A stretch of 64,000 nt of DNA, from contig NZ_JOIR01000040.1 of the NCBI RefSeq assembly GCF_000720115.1, forward strand, positions 6,748-70,747, read 5' to 3'. Of this stretch, positions 10,721-19,852 are shown piece after piece. The DNA is from Streptomyces sp. NRRL F-2580 (GTDB lineage: Bacteria > Actinomycetota > Actinomycetes > Streptomycetales > Streptomycetaceae). A program made the translations under genes and the position numbers. Within the stretch, counting starts at the first letter, position 1; every line of letters begins with the position of its first letter. Below the pieces are notes generated by a model. It had not been told where the DNA came from. It made no database searches and saw nothing but the letters and a program-made list of their open reading frames with translations.

Positions 10721-11094
10721 ATGGGCACCTTCTCCAAGGACTGCGAGCACCCCGCGTCCCGGTGGGCGAAGTGCCCGCACTTCTACACGGTCCGGAACAG
10801 AGGCCCCGGCGGGAATCAGGTCGAAGACTCGGGCTTCCTGGACCAGGACAAGGCCGTCGCGCGACTGACCAGTGCCTACGACGCGAAGGCGGCCCCGGCG
10901 AGCCAGGCGAAGAGCAAGCGCATCGAGAAGTACGGTCAGTTGCGGTTCCGGGAGTACACCGCCGAGTGGGGCGCGGTGCCGGGGACGACGTGTTCCGACT
11001 CGTAGTGGAATTGATGAGCGGCTGCGGCCTACCGATGAATGTCCGGGCGCCGGTGGGGGAAGTCGAGCGCGGCCGGACCATACCGACCGTCTGA
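10721..11094 (+). pseudogene. tyrosine site-specific integrase, remnant
   Basis: The first 85 or so codons (MGTFSKDCEHPASRWAKCPH through FREYTAEW) match the zinc-finger-like and arm-binding N-terminus of actinomycete integrative-plasmid integrases (pSAM2-like). The frame runs to a stop at 11005. Another frame shortly after gives DDVFRLVVELMSGCGL, resembling the start of the catalytic domain. The middle and the catalytic R-H-R-Y part are missing. This is an internally deleted, frameshifted relic of a mobile element. I saw no tRNA gene or att-type direct repeat nearby. Confidence 0.7.
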
Positions 11095-11315
11095 GGCCTC
11101 CCTCCCCCGCTGGCGCTGCGGGCGCCCGGTGGCCTGCCGCAGGGCACGGCCGCTGGAGCGCCTGGCCGTCTGCGGCGACCTGCGGCATTCCTCCTCGCCG
11201 ACCCCATCAAGCAAGTGAGCCGCGTCGCCGGATGCGCAAGAGATCCCGCTGTCTTCCGAGCCGCGACAGTCGGACGGTCTGGCCGGATCATGCGCCGCCG
11301 AGGCGGTGCGCGGCC
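11095..11315. other. intergenic region, no gene seen
   Basis: About 220 bp between the integrase remnant and araD. No credible gene or clear structure. Confidence 0.5.
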
Positions 11316-12053
11316 TCAGTTGCCCGGGGCGGGAGGGGTGTTGCCGTAGTAGGCGTCCGGTCCGTGCTTACGGGTGAAGTGCCGCTCCAGCAGATGCCTC
11401 GGTGGTTCGGAGGCGTCCCCGAGGCGGGACCCCAGCGCCAGCGTGTGCAGCGCCATCTCCGCCACGGCCTCGCAGACGATGGCGTTCTCCAGCGCGGCCT
11501 TCGCGGTGGGGCCCCAGGTGAAGGGGCCGTGCCGTGAGACGAGTGCTCCGGGGACCTCTTCGGCCCGGCGGGGATCGCCGTCGAGCCGGGCGACGATCAC
11601 CTGTCCGGTGTTGTACTCGTAGTCCTTCGCGCACTGCTCGGCGGTGAGGTCCGCCGTCACGGGAACGGGCCCGTTGAAGGTGTCGGCGTGCGTCGTCCCG
11701 AGCACGGGGATCGGGCAGCGTGCCTGGGCGAAGGCGACGGCGTGCGTCGAGTGTGTGTGGGTCACGCCGCCGATGGAGGGGAAGGCCCGGTACAGGCACC
11801 GATGGGTTTCGGTGTCGGTGGACGGCCTGAGGTGTCCGTCGACGACCCGCCCGTCCTCCAGCGCCACCGCCACCAGATCCTCCTCGGTGAGGTCGGCGTA
11901 GGAGACCCCGGACGGCTTGATGACGAATATTCCGGCGTCTCGGTCCACTCCGCTGACGTTTCCCCAGGTGAGGGTGGCCAGGCCGGCCTGCGGGATGCGC
12001 AGGTTGGCCGCGAGGACCTCGCGCCGGAGGTCCTTGAGGAGGGTCACGCTCAC
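11316..12053 (-). CDS. araD: L-ribulose-5-phosphate 4-epimerase
   Basis: A 245-residue class-II-aldolase-fold enzyme that converts L-ribulose 5-phosphate to D-xylulose 5-phosphate, the last step of bacterial L-arabinose breakdown. The phosphate loop is GNVSG, substrate residues lie in KPSGVSY, and the zinc-binding pair in THTHSTHAVAF (HxH). Tail motifs include RHGPFTWG and the late His of HLLERHFTRKHG. I chose the GTG at 12053 where similarity to the family begins (VSVTLLKDLRREVLAANL). It is divergent from the LacI gene, with an operator at 12198 between them, and separated from araBA by the transport genes. Confidence 0.93.
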   Translation of the reverse strand: MSVTLLKDLRREVLAANLRIPQAGLATLTWGNVSGVDRDAGIFVIKPSGVSYADLTEEDLVAVALEDGRVVDGHLRPSTDTETHRCLYRAFPSIGGVTHTHSTHAVAFAQARCPIPVLGTTHADTFNGPVPVTADLTAEQCAKDYEYNTGQVIVARLDGDPRRAEEVPGALVSRHGPFTWGPTAKAALENAIVCEAVAEMALHTLALGSRLGDASEPPRHLLERHFTRKHGPDAYYGNTPPAPGN

Positions 12054-12197
12054 TACGCTCTCACCGTCTCTCCGACATGCGCGGCGGTTTCTCCGGAGCC
12101 GGCGTCCGGCAGGCCCCGCGGTCGCGCATGGGTGGGCTGGACTGATCGGGGGCCGCACCAGGCATCGCGGCCGCGCCACTGCGACTACTCCGACAAA

Positions 12198-12213
12198 TTG
12201 TGAGCGCTAACAA
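12198..12213. promoter_or_regulatory. LacI-type operator 1 (araD / lacI region)
   Basis: TTGTGAGCGCTAACAA, a near-palindrome centred on AGCGCT. Identical to the copy at 19837. It lies 145 bp upstream of araD and 161 bp upstream of the divergent regulator. Confidence 0.85.
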
Positions 12214-12274
12214 GCAACATTCTCAAGAGGTTACGAGAAGATTTCTCCCCACAACATGCCTTCAGCGCTGCATA

Positions 12275-12290
12275 ATGTGAACGCCAACAT
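12275..12290. promoter_or_regulatory. degenerate operator 2 near the regulator gene
   Basis: ATGTGAACGCCAACAT matches the operator consensus at 12 of 16 positions and lies 84 bp upstream of the LacI start, a position suited to autoregulation. Weaker than the other five copies. Confidence 0.5.
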
Positions 12291-12373
12291 CGATGGCTAG
12301 GCAACAATCTCCCGATCGGTCCGAGATGTGTGCGGGCCGCGGCCGGTTCGGTACCTTGAGGGAAGGCCGCTCG

Positions 12374-13450
12374 ATGAGGAAAGGAAGAGAGTTGACCCAG
12401 CTCCCAGACGTCTCGCGGGCGCCCACGATGACGGACGTCGCACGCGTCGCCGGCGTGTCCCACCAGACCGTTTCACGGGTGCTCAGCGACCACCCGAACG
12501 TCAGCGCCAAGACCCGGGCCGCGGTGACGCAGGTCATCGAGCAGCTGGGGTACCGCCGTAACTCGGCAGCCCGGGCCCTGGCCACTCGCCGGACCCACAC
12601 GCTGGGCGTCATCGCGGTGAACACCACGCTGCACGGGCCCGCCAGCACCGTGGCGGGAGTGCAGGAGGCGGCTCGGGACCGCGGGTATCTGACGTCCGCC
12701 GTCACATTGCGGACCGCCACGCAGACAGCCCTCGCCGAAGCCATGCAGCACCTCGCGGGCTGGGGCGTGGAGGGGATCGTCGCCGTCACTCCCCAGCGCG
12801 ACGCGGTGAGGGCCCTGGCGGCCTTGGAGGCACCGTGCCCGGTGGTCACCGTGGAAGGCGGCCACACGCTGGACCTGCCAGGGGTGTCGCTGGACCAGAA
12901 CCTCGGCGCTCGCATGATCACGGAACACCTTCTCGCGTCGGGCCACGCCACCGTGTGGCATGTCGCGGGCCCTCCCGACTGGCTCGAGAGCGAGGCCCGC
13001 ACGCAGGGGTGGGAGGACGCGCTCCGAGAGGCCGGCGCGGAGGTGCCGCCCCCGCTGCGCGGCGACTGGAGTCCACTGTCGGGATACCAGGCCGGCCAGC
13101 AGCTCGCGGGCCGGGTCCGGGCGTCGCGGGGGCGGGGAGCGGGCCTCACCGCGGTGTTCGTCGCCAACGACCAGATGGCCCTCGGTGTCCTGCGGGCCCT
13201 GCGGGAAGCGGGTCTGCGCACGCCGGAGGACGTGGCGGTCGCCGGCTTCGACGACATCCCCGAGGCGGAGTTCTTCCCACCCCCGCTGACGACGATCCGT
13301 CAGGACTTCGCCTCGATCGGCCGCGACAGCATCGGGCTGCTCCTGGACCACATCGAAGGCCGCACTGCTGAATCGACGCACCTGGTGGTGGCGCCCGAGC
13401 TCATCGTGCGCGCCAGTACGGCCCGCAGGATCGCTCCCCCCGGCGCATGA
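12374..13450 (+). CDS. LacI-family repressor of the arabinose locus
   Basis: A 358-residue regulator. The helix-turn-helix is at about residues 18-40 (MTDVARVAGVSHQTVSRVLS), followed by the hinge helix (NSAARALATRRTHTLGVI) and a periplasmic-binding-protein-like sugar sensor (EGIVAVTPQRDAV; VFVANDQMALGVLRALREAG; VAGFDDIPEA). The ATG at 12374 has a GGAAGG site; a TTG at 12392 has an equally good AAGGAAG site. It is divergent from araD. Six copies of a LacI-type operator lie at every promoter region of the arabinose genes, so it is very likely their repressor, released by L-arabinose or a derivative (inference). It is not AraC-type, unlike the enterobacterial system, nor the GntR-LacI hybrid AraR of Bacillus. 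Confidence 0.88.
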   Translation: MRKGRELTQLPDVSRAPTMTDVARVAGVSHQTVSRVLSDHPNVSAKTRAAVTQVIEQLGYRRNSAARALATRRTHTLGVIAVNTTLHGPASTVAGVQEAARDRGYLTSAVTLRTATQTALAEAMQHLAGWGVEGIVAVTPQRDAVRALAALEAPCPVVTVEGGHTLDLPGVSLDQNLGARMITEHLLASGHATVWHVAGPPDWLESEARTQGWEDALREAGAEVPPPLRGDWSPLSGYQAGQQLAGRVRASRGRGAGLTAVFVANDQMALGVLRALREAGLRTPEDVAVAGFDDIPEAEFFPPPLTTIRQDFASIGRDSIGLLLDHIEGRTAESTHLVVAPELIVRASTARRIAPPGA

Positions 13451-13459
13451 CCCCCACCG

Positions 13460-13483
13460 CCCGGGGATTTCGCCCTCCCCGGG
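13460..13483. terminator. bidirectional terminator between lacI and galM
   Basis: An 8-bp stem, CCCGGGGA with TCCCCGGG, and an 8-base loop between two convergent stops. Confidence 0.7.
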
Positions 13484-13523
13484 GGTAGCGTTGCCCGGAC
13501 GGTGGATACGGCCGCCGCCCCTC

Positions 13524-14648
13524 TCAGGCGGTGGCCGTGGTGAAGCTGTGGATCGTGGTGGACCGGTACAGCTCACCCGGGCGCAGGAGGACCGTCGGGT
13601 AGTCGGGGCGGTTCGGGGAGTCCGGGAAGTGCTGGGTTTCCAGCGCGACCCCCGCGTAGGCACGGTACGGCTCACCTCCCTTGCCCGTGATGTCACCGGT
13701 CAGGCCTTGGGCGGTATAGACCTGGATGCCCGGCTCCGTGGTGCGCACCTCCATACGGCGCCCGGATGCGGGGGCGTACAGCACGGCGGCCTTCCGAGGA
13801 CTGGCTCGCCGGGCGCCGTCGAGGACCCAGTTGTGATCGAAGCCGCCGCCGGCGAGAGCCAGTTGCGCATCCGTATGGGTCAGGACGTCGGAGAGCCGCC
13901 GGGGCCGGCGGAGGTCGAACGGCGTGCCGCTGACCGAGCGGTGATGGCCGTCGGGGATCAGCTCGGCGTCTACGGGGGTGTAGAGGGGGGCCGCTACCTG
14001 GAGGTGGTGGGACAGGACGTCTCCGCGCCCCTCCCCTTCGAGGTTCCAGTAGGCGTGGTTGGTGAGGTTGACGATCGTCGGCGCGTCGGCGAGCGCCTGG
14101 TACGACAGGGTCAGGTTGTCGTCCCGGTCCAGCGTGTAGGTGACGCGGACGTTGAGGGCACCGGGGAATCCCTGGTCGCCGTCGGGGCTGTGCAGGAAGA
14201 GGCGGACACCGGTGCGGTGCGTGGAGTGGAAGGGTTCGCACCGCCACACGCGCTGGTCGAACCCGTCGGGACCGCCGTGCAGCGTGTGCCCGGTCTCCTG
14301 GGTGGCGAGCCGGTGGGTGACGCCGTCGACGACGAGCCGGCCGCCCGCGATGCGGTTGGCGTAACGGCCCACCGTGGCACCGAAGTAGCGTGCGGAGCCC
14401 TCGACGGCGGCGGGGTCGCGGGCGGCGAGCACCACATCGGCCGTGTGGCCCCAGCGGTCCGGCAGGATCAGAGAACGGAGGCGGGCGCCGCGCGTGTGGA
14501 CCTCCGCGCGGGCCCGGCCGGGGAAGCCGAAACGCCACCTCTCCCCCGTCCCTTCATCGGCCAGGCGCAGGGGACGGCCCGCCTGCGGACAGGCGGCGGT
14601 CTGCCCGGGCTCAGCGGCCTGGTGGGTGGATTCACGTGCGTGTTCCAT
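13524..14648 (-). CDS. galM: aldose 1-epimerase (galactose mutarotase)
   Basis: A 374-residue mutarotase that interconverts alpha and beta anomers of aldoses. It keeps GRYANRI, the substrate histidine in THRLATQETGHTLHGG, the catalytic histidine in VNLTNHAYWNL and the general-base glutamate in VALETQHFPDSPN. I chose the ATG at 14648 because AGGA stands 9 bases upstream and the alternative at 14696 lacks a site. It lies about 107 bp downstream of the YjfF-type permease on the same strand, so it is probably co-transcribed with the importer. It may supply the anomer needed by AraA or convert galactose or arabinose taken up (inference). Confidence 0.92.
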   Translation of the reverse strand: MEHARESTHQAAEPGQTAACPQAGRPLRLADEGTGERWRFGFPGRARAEVHTRGARLRSLILPDRWGHTADVVLAARDPAAVEGSARYFGATVGRYANRIAGGRLVVDGVTHRLATQETGHTLHGGPDGFDQRVWRCEPFHSTHRTGVRLFLHSPDGDQGFPGALNVRVTYTLDRDDNLTLSYQALADAPTIVNLTNHAYWNLEGEGRGDVLSHHLQVAAPLYTPVDAELIPDGHHRSVSGTPFDLRRPRRLSDVLTHTDAQLALAGGGFDHNWVLDGARRASPRKAAVLYAPASGRRMEVRTTEPGIQVYTAQGLTGDITGKGGEPYRAYAGVALETQHFPDSPNRPDYPTVLLRPGELYRSTTIHSFTTATA

Positions 14649-14754
14649 GGCGGTGTTCCTGGAAGTCGGTCCGTCGGAGGGCGTGCCGGGAAGCACGAGG
14701 TGATCGCGGCACGCGAACGCGGTGGCACGGGCTGATGGGCAGCGGAGCCGGGAG

Positions 14755-15777
14755 TCAGTCGGCGGCGGGGCGGCGTCCGCTCATCAGGCGTTGCAGCACG
14801 ATGAACACGAGCAGCAGGGCGCCGATGACGATGCGGGTCCACCAGGAGCTGAGGGTGCCCTGGAAGTTGACGACCGTCTGGATCATGCCGAGGACGAGCA
14901 CGCCGAGGGCGGTGCCCAGGACGAAGCCGGAGCCGCCCGTCAGCAGCGTGCCGCCGATCACGGTGGCGGCGATCGCGTCGAGTTCCATGCCCATGGCGTG
15001 GAGGGCGTAGCCGGAGAGCATGTAGAAGGTGAGCAGCAGGCCGCCGAGTGCGGAGCACAGACCACTGACGGCGTACACGGCGATCTTGGTCGAGCCGACC
15101 GGGAGACCCATCAGGCGTGCGGAGGACTCGTTGCCGCCGAGCGCGTACACGTTGCGGCCGAAGCGCGTGTGGTGCAGTACGACGAAGGCGATCACCAGCA
15201 CGGCCAGGGCGATGACCACCGGGACCGAGACGAACAGTCCTCCGGGGCCGTACAGCCGGGTCTGCGCGATGCCAGCCGTGGTGGGGTCGCTGATCGTGAT
15301 GGATTCGGTGCTGATCGTGTAGCAGAGCCCGCGGGCGAGGAACATGCCGGCCAGGGTGACGATGAACGGCTGGATCTCGAAGGTGTGGATGATCCAGCCC
15401 ATGAGCGTCCCGCTCGCGGCGCCGACCAGCAGCACCAGGGGAATGACGGTGGCCAGGGGCCAGCCGTGCGACTCGACCAGCCAGGCGGTGAGCATGGTCG
15501 ACAGGGCCACCATGGAGCCGACGGACAGATCGATGCCGCCGGTGAGGATGACGAAGGTCGCCCCGACCGCGACGACCAGGAGGAATCCGTTGTCGATCAG
15601 CAGGTTGAGCACGACCTGCGCGGAGAGGAAGCCCTCGTAGCGCACCGATCCGACGCTGAACATGACGGCCAGCAGGACGGCCGTGACGATCAGTGGGATA
15701 CGGGTGCGGGTGCGCGGGGACACGGTCGCGAAGGGGCGGGTGAGGGCCGCGGCGGCGCCCGCGATGCCGGTACTCAT
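14755..15777 (-). CDS. yjfF: sugar ABC transporter permease, YjfF type
   Basis: A 340-residue inner-membrane permease of the BPD_transp_2 (RbsC/AraH) family with about 8-10 hydrophobic helices. The family signature appears as GGIDLSVGSMVALS and GRNVYALGGNESSARLMGLP (the EAA-like loop contacting the ATPase). It is most like YjfF, second permease of the E. coli YtfQRT-YjfF galactofuranose importer. The start overlaps the YtfT stop by 4 bp (ATGA), so the two are translated together and probably form a heterodimer. Position in an arabinose locus with arabinose operators suggests arabinose as the true substrate (inference). Confidence 0.9.
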   Translation of the reverse strand: MSTGIAGAAAALTRPFATVSPRTRTRIPLIVTAVLLAVMFSVGSVRYEGFLSAQVVLNLLIDNGFLLVVAVGATFVILTGGIDLSVGSMVALSTMLTAWLVESHGWPLATVIPLVLLVGAASGTLMGWIIHTFEIQPFIVTLAGMFLARGLCYTISTESITISDPTTAGIAQTRLYGPGGLFVSVPVVIALAVLVIAFVVLHHTRFGRNVYALGGNESSARLMGLPVGSTKIAVYAVSGLCSALGGLLLTFYMLSGYALHAMGMELDAIAATVIGGTLLTGGSGFVLGTALGVLVLGMIQTVVNFQGTLSSWWTRIVIGALLLVFIVLQRLMSGRRPAAD

Positions 15778-16913
15778 GCGGGTACCTCCTGCTGCGGGGC
15801 GGCGCCCGCCGTGGTGTGGGATCGGTCGGTGGTCGCCGCGCGGCGGCGCAGCACCTTGGCCCGGAAGACCGGGGACTGCACGAGGCAGACGACGATGACG
15901 ACGACGGCCTTGAAGACGAGGGTGGTCTCGGGTGGGACGCCGAGGGTGTAGACGGTGGTGGACAGGGTCTGGATGATCAGGGCCCCCAGGACGGTGCCGC
16001 CGAAGGAGAAGCGACCTCCGGTCAGGGCGGTGCCGCCGACGACGACGGCGAGGATCGCGTCGAGCTCGATCCACAGGCCGGCGTTGTTGCCGTCGGCGCT
16101 GGAGACGTTGGAGCTGATCATCAGCCCGGCGACGGCGGCGAACAGCGCGCTGAAGACGTAGACCAGGACGAGCAGACCGCCGGCGCGGATGCCGACCAGG
16201 CGGCTGGCGGCGGGGTTGCCGCCCACGGACTCGATGAGCATGCCCAGTGCGCTGCGACGCGTGACGAAGGCGGTGAGCGCGACGAGGGCGGTCGCCAGGA
16301 GGACGGCGAACGGGAAGGTCAGCCAGTAGCCGCCGCCGATCATCTTGTAGGGGGCGCTGGTCACGGTGATGATCTGGCCGTCGGTGATCAGCTGGGCGAC
16401 GCCGCGGCCCGCGACCATCAGGATCAGGGTGGCCACGATGGGCTGCACTCCCAGCCCGGACACCAGGAAGCCGTTGGCGAGGCCCAGCATGAGGGCGACG
16501 CCGAGCGCGAGGGCGACGGCGGTGAGCATGGTGGCGACGCTGCCGGGATGTGCGGCGGTGGAGATGTGCCCGCAGGCGAGGGCTCCGGCGATGGCGACGG
16601 TGGAACCCACCGAGAGGTCGATGCCGCGGGTGGCGATGACGAGGGTCATGCCGAGCGCCACCAGGGTGAGGGGCGCGCCGAACTGGAGGATGTCGATGAG
16701 GCTGCCGTAGAGGTGGCCGTCGCGTACGCGGACGGAGAAGAAGTCGTGGTGGAACGCGAGGTTGCCGAGGAGCAGGGCCAGCAGGATGAGCGTGGGCCAC
16801 AGGAGGCGGTGGCCGGCCAGTCGTCTCCCGATTCCGCCGGCCGCCCCGGAGCTGGACGTAGAGCGGTGCTTGGAGGTGGACGTGGGCGTGGACGTGTCAG
16901 GTTGGGGAGTCAT
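15774..16913 (-). CDS. ytfT: sugar ABC transporter permease, YtfT type
   Basis: A 379-residue permease paralogous to YjfF. An N-terminal Ser/Thr-rich cytoplasmic segment (about residues 1-35) leads into the membrane domain with TRGIDLSVGSTVAIAG and the conserved SVGGNPAASRLVGIR loop. It overlaps both neighbours by 4 bp (ATGA at 16910 and at 15774), so YtfR-YtfT-YjfF is one tightly coupled unit. The Ser/Thr extension is longer than in most homologues and of no known role. Confidence 0.9.
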   Translation of the reverse strand: MTPQPDTSTPTSTSKHRSTSSSGAAGGIGRRLAGHRLLWPTLILLALLLGNLAFHHDFFSVRVRDGHLYGSLIDILQFGAPLTLVALGMTLVIATRGIDLSVGSTVAIAGALACGHISTAAHPGSVATMLTAVALALGVALMLGLANGFLVSGLGVQPIVATLILMVAGRGVAQLITDGQIITVTSAPYKMIGGGYWLTFPFAVLLATALVALTAFVTRRSALGMLIESVGGNPAASRLVGIRAGGLLVLVYVFSALFAAVAGLMISSNVSSADGNNAGLWIELDAILAVVVGGTALTGGRFSFGGTVLGALIIQTLSTTVYTLGVPPETTLVFKAVVVIVVCLVQSPVFRAKVLRRRAATTDRSHTTAGAAPQQEVPA

Positions 16914-18469
16914 GAGTCCGCTCCGGTGGCGATGGCCGTGAGGATGCGTTCGGGCGTGACGCTGTCGTTGTTCGTGAGGGTGGCCACCACTCGGTGGTCG
17001 CGGAGCACGGCGATGTGGTGGCTCAGGCGCAGCACCTCTTCGAGTTCCGCCGAGATGAACAGCACGGCGGTGCCTTCGCTCGCCAGGCGGGCCACGAGTT
17101 TCTGGACCTCCGCCTTGGCCCCGATGTCGATGCCCCGGGTGGGTTCGTCGAGGATCAGGAGCCGGGGTGCGGTCAGCAGCCAACGCGCGAGGAGGACCTT
17201 CTGCTGATTGCCTCCGCTGAGGTGGCGTACCTGCGCTTCGGGGTCGGCGGGGCGGATGTCCAGGGCTTCGATCCAGTGCCGTGCCAGTTCGTCCTGCTTC
17301 GCACGGGCCAGCGGCCTGGTCCAGCCGCGGGCGGCCTGCAGAGCCAGGACGATGTTCTCGCGGACAGTAAGCTCGCCCACCAGCCCCTCCGACTTGCGGT
17401 TCTCGGAGCAGAACGCGATGCCGCGGGCGATGGCGTGCCGGGGGGTGCGCAGGAGTACCTTCTCGCCCTCGATGCTCACTTCTCCGCCGTCCGCGCTGTC
17501 CGCGCCGAACAGGAGGCGCGCCGCCTCGGTGCGGCCCGATCCCAGGAGGCCTGCCAGTCCGATGACCTCGCCGGCATGGACGTCGAGGTCGTACGGCTCG
17601 ATCGAGCCCGTGCGGGTCAGTTGTCGGGCCCGGAGGAACGGCTCGCTGGTCGCCCGCCCGGCCGCTTCCTCGCGGGCACGGCCGGACAGCTGGTCCAGGG
17701 TGGCCAGTTCTCCGCCGATCATGCGCTGGACCAGGGTGATCGGAGTGAGTTCCCCGATGGGGTACTCACCTTCCAGACGGCCGTTGCGCAGGATGGTGAC
17801 GCGGTCGCAGAGGTCGAACACCTGGTCGAGGAAGTGCGTGACGAACAGGATGGCCACACCGCGGTCCCGCAGACGCCGCACCAGGGCGAAGAGCTGGGCG
17901 ACTTCCTCGCGGTCCAGGCTGGAGGTGGGTTCGTCCAGCACGAGCACCTTCGCCGAGACGTCCACCGCCCGGACGATGGCGACCAGCTGCTGCACCGCCA
18001 GGGAGTGCGATCCGAGCAGACTGGCGACGTCCAGGTGGAGGTCCAGTTCCGTCAGCAGCTCCGCCGCCCGCTGCCGCATCGCGGACCAGTGGATGAGGCC
18101 GAGCCGGCGCGGTTCGCGCCCGATGAGGATGTTCTCGGCGACCGAGATGTTCGGGCAGAGGTTGACCTCCTGGTAGACGGTGCTGATTCCGGCCCGCTGG
18201 GCCTGGAGGGGGCCTGCGAACGCATGGGGCCGGCCGTCGACGAGGATGGCGCCGCCGTCGGCGGGGTGGACACCGGTGAGCACCTTGATCAAGGTGGACT
18301 TCCCGGCGCCGTTCTCGCCCATCAGGGCGTGCACCTCGCCGGGGAAGAGCCGCAGGGCGACTCCGTCGAGGGCGAGCACGCCCGGGAACTGCTTGCGGAT
18401 GTCCTGGGCTTCCAGGACCGGCCGCGGGCCTCCGGCGTCCGTGGGCCGCGGGGTGGAAGGGGATGCCAT
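16910..18469 (-). CDS. ytfR: sugar ABC transporter ATP-binding protein, YtfR type
   Basis: A 519-residue tandem ATPase of the RbsA/AraG/YtfR class. The first domain has Walker [10 protein letters not shown], a degenerate signature (SLAVQQLVAIVRA) and Walker B VLVLDEPTSSLD. The second has a degenerate P-loop (GLLGSGRTEAARLL), a full LSGGNQQKV signature and [12 protein letters not shown]. This asymmetry is normal for the class. The ATG at 18469 follows a GAGGAGGG site and begins MASPSTPRP. A hairpin at 18591 in the 221-bp gap may reduce read-through from the upstream binding-protein gene. Confidence 0.92.
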   Translation of the reverse strand: MASPSTPRPTDAGGPRPVLEAQDIRKQFPGVLALDGVALRLFPGEVHALMGENGAGKSTLIKVLTGVHPADGGAILVDGRPHAFAGPLQAQRAGISTVYQEVNLCPNISVAENILIGREPRRLGLIHWSAMRQRAAELLTELDLHLDVASLLGSHSLAVQQLVAIVRAVDVSAKVLVLDEPTSSLDREEVAQLFALVRRLRDRGVAILFVTHFLDQVFDLCDRVTILRNGRLEGEYPIGELTPITLVQRMIGGELATLDQLSGRAREEAAGRATSEPFLRARQLTRTGSIEPYDLDVHAGEVIGLAGLLGSGRTEAARLLFGADSADGGEVSIEGEKVLLRTPRHAIARGIAFCSENRKSEGLVGELTVRENIVLALQAARGWTRPLARAKQDELARHWIEALDIRPADPEAQVRHLSGGNQQKVLLARWLLTAPRLLILDEPTRGIDIGAKAEVQKLVARLASEGTAVLFISAELEEVLRLSHHIAVLRDHRVVATLTNNDSVTPERILTAIATGADS

Positions 18470-18590
18470 CCGCCCTCCTCTCATGGGTGGGGTGGTGGAA
18501 CGGGCTCCGGACGGGGTGAAGGAGGCACCTGGCGCTGCGGCCGGACGGTTAGGGGGCATCTGGTGGATCAGGCCGGGCTCGCGGGGACAC

Positions 18591-18610
18591 CTCCCGGCAG
18601 TGGCCGGGAG
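18591..18610 (-). terminator. attenuating hairpin between ytfQ and ytfR
   Basis: An 8-bp stem, CTCCCGGC with GCCGGGAG, loop AGTG, inside the 221-bp ytfQ-ytfR gap. It is well placed to make binding protein in excess over membrane components. Confidence 0.5.
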
Positions 18611-18690
18611 AGCGGGAGCGGGAAGGGACGGCCTGCTCCGGGCCTCCTCCGGGTTATCGGGGTCTCCTCCCCGCCCCGGAACGCGCCTCG

Positions 18691-19689
18691 TCAGTAGTTC
18701 CGGGACGGCAGCGCGGCCGCGGCCTTGTCCTGCGGGAAGACGCCCTCCTCGGTCTCGACGCGCGTCGGGACCTCCTGCCCTGCCGCGACCTTCTTGGTCA
18801 GCTCCATCAGCTGGTCACCGAGCAGCGGGTTGCACTCCACCACGACGTTGATCTTTCCCTCGGTCATCGCGACGAAAGCGTCCTTGATTCCGTCCACCGA
18901 GATCACCTTGATGTCCGTCCCGGGCTTCTTGCCGGACTCCTCGATGGCCTGGATGGCGCCGAGGGCCATGTCGTCGTTGTGGGCGTAGAGGACGTCGATG
19001 TCCTTCTGGGACTTCAGGAACGCCTGCATGACCTCCTTGCCCTTGGCGCGGGTGAAGTCGCCCGACTGCGAGGCAACGATCTTGAACTTGCCGTCGGCGC
19101 GGATGACGTCGGCGAAGCCGGACTTGCGGTCGTTGGCGGGTGCGGATCCCGTGGTGCCCTGGAGCTCGACGATGTTGATCGGGCCCTGCTCGTTCGCGTA
19201 GGCGCCGGTCAGCCACTCGCCCGCGGACTTGCCCTCCTTGACGAAGTCCGAGCCCAGGAAGGTCTTGTAGAGGGAGGTGTCCTTGGTGTCCACGGCGCGG
19301 TCGGTGAGGATCACCGGGATGCCCGCGTCCTTGGCCTCCTTCAGCACCGTGTCCCAGCCGGACTCCACGACCGGCGAGAAGGCGATCACGTCGACCTTCT
19401 GCTGGATGAAGGTGCGGATCGCCTTGATCTGGTTCTCCTGCTTCTGCTGCGCGTCGGAGAACTTGAGGGTGATGCCGGCCTTCTTTGCCGCCTCCTGGAC
19501 GGACTTGGTGTTGGCGGTACGCCAACCGCTCTCGGCGCCGACCTGGGCGAAGCCGAGGGTGATCGTGCCGCCGGAGCCCGCCTTCGCTCCCGAGGAGGAG
19601 TCGGAGGCGGGCTTCTCGGTCGAGCAGGCGGTCAACGCCGAGGAGGCGAGGAGGGCGGCGGTGAGGACGATAGCTGCTCTGCGAGCCAT
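18691..19689 (-). CDS. ytfQ: sugar-binding lipoprotein, YtfQ type
   Basis: A 332-residue extracellular solute-binding lipoprotein (Peripla_BP_4). The signal peptide ends in the lipobox LTAC with Cys22 as lipid anchor. The mature part has GFAQVGAESGWRTANTKSV, characteristic of the YtfQ group that binds furanose sugars, and a hinge VDVIAFSPVVESGWDTVL. The ATG at 19689 has AAAGGA 9 bases upstream. Operator 3 lies 148 bp upstream. Galactofuranose is the E. coli ligand; L-arabinofuranose is plausible here because all surrounding genes handle arabinose (inference). Confidence 0.92.
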   Translation of the reverse strand: MARRAAIVLTAALLASSALTACSTEKPASDSSSGAKAGSGGTITLGFAQVGAESGWRTANTKSVQEAAKKAGITLKFSDAQQKQENQIKAIRTFIQQKVDVIAFSPVVESGWDTVLKEAKDAGIPVILTDRAVDTKDTSLYKTFLGSDFVKEGKSAGEWLTGAYANEQGPINIVELQGTTGSAPANDRKSGFADVIRADGKFKIVASQSGDFTRAKGKEVMQAFLKSQKDIDVLYAHNDDMALGAIQAIEESGKKPGTDIKVISVDGIKDAFVAMTEGKINVVVECNPLLGDQLMELTKKVAAGQEVPTRVETEEGVFPQDKAAAALPSRNY

Positions 19690-19836
19690 GTCGTGTGTCC
19701 TTTCACGGTGTACGGAAGAGGCGCCGCACGGCCGGGGGGGCCGGCCTCGACGTCGACGCGGCAAGGGGGAATCGGAGTCGAAGTCGAAGTCGGAACGGCA
19801 GGAGGGGGATTTCCTGAGGGCGGCGGCGCTGTCGCA

Positions 19837-19852
19837 TTGTGAGCGCTAACAA
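19837..19852. promoter_or_regulatory. LacI-type operator 3 (upstream of ytfQ)
   Basis: TTGTGAGCGCTAACAA, identical to operator 1. It controls the leftward transporter operon from the divergent ytfQ-araB region. Confidence 0.85.

Noticed and set aside
10579..11315. tRNA gene or attachment site beside the integrase relic
   Set aside because: I found no cloverleaf-like sequence, CCA end or matching direct repeats here.
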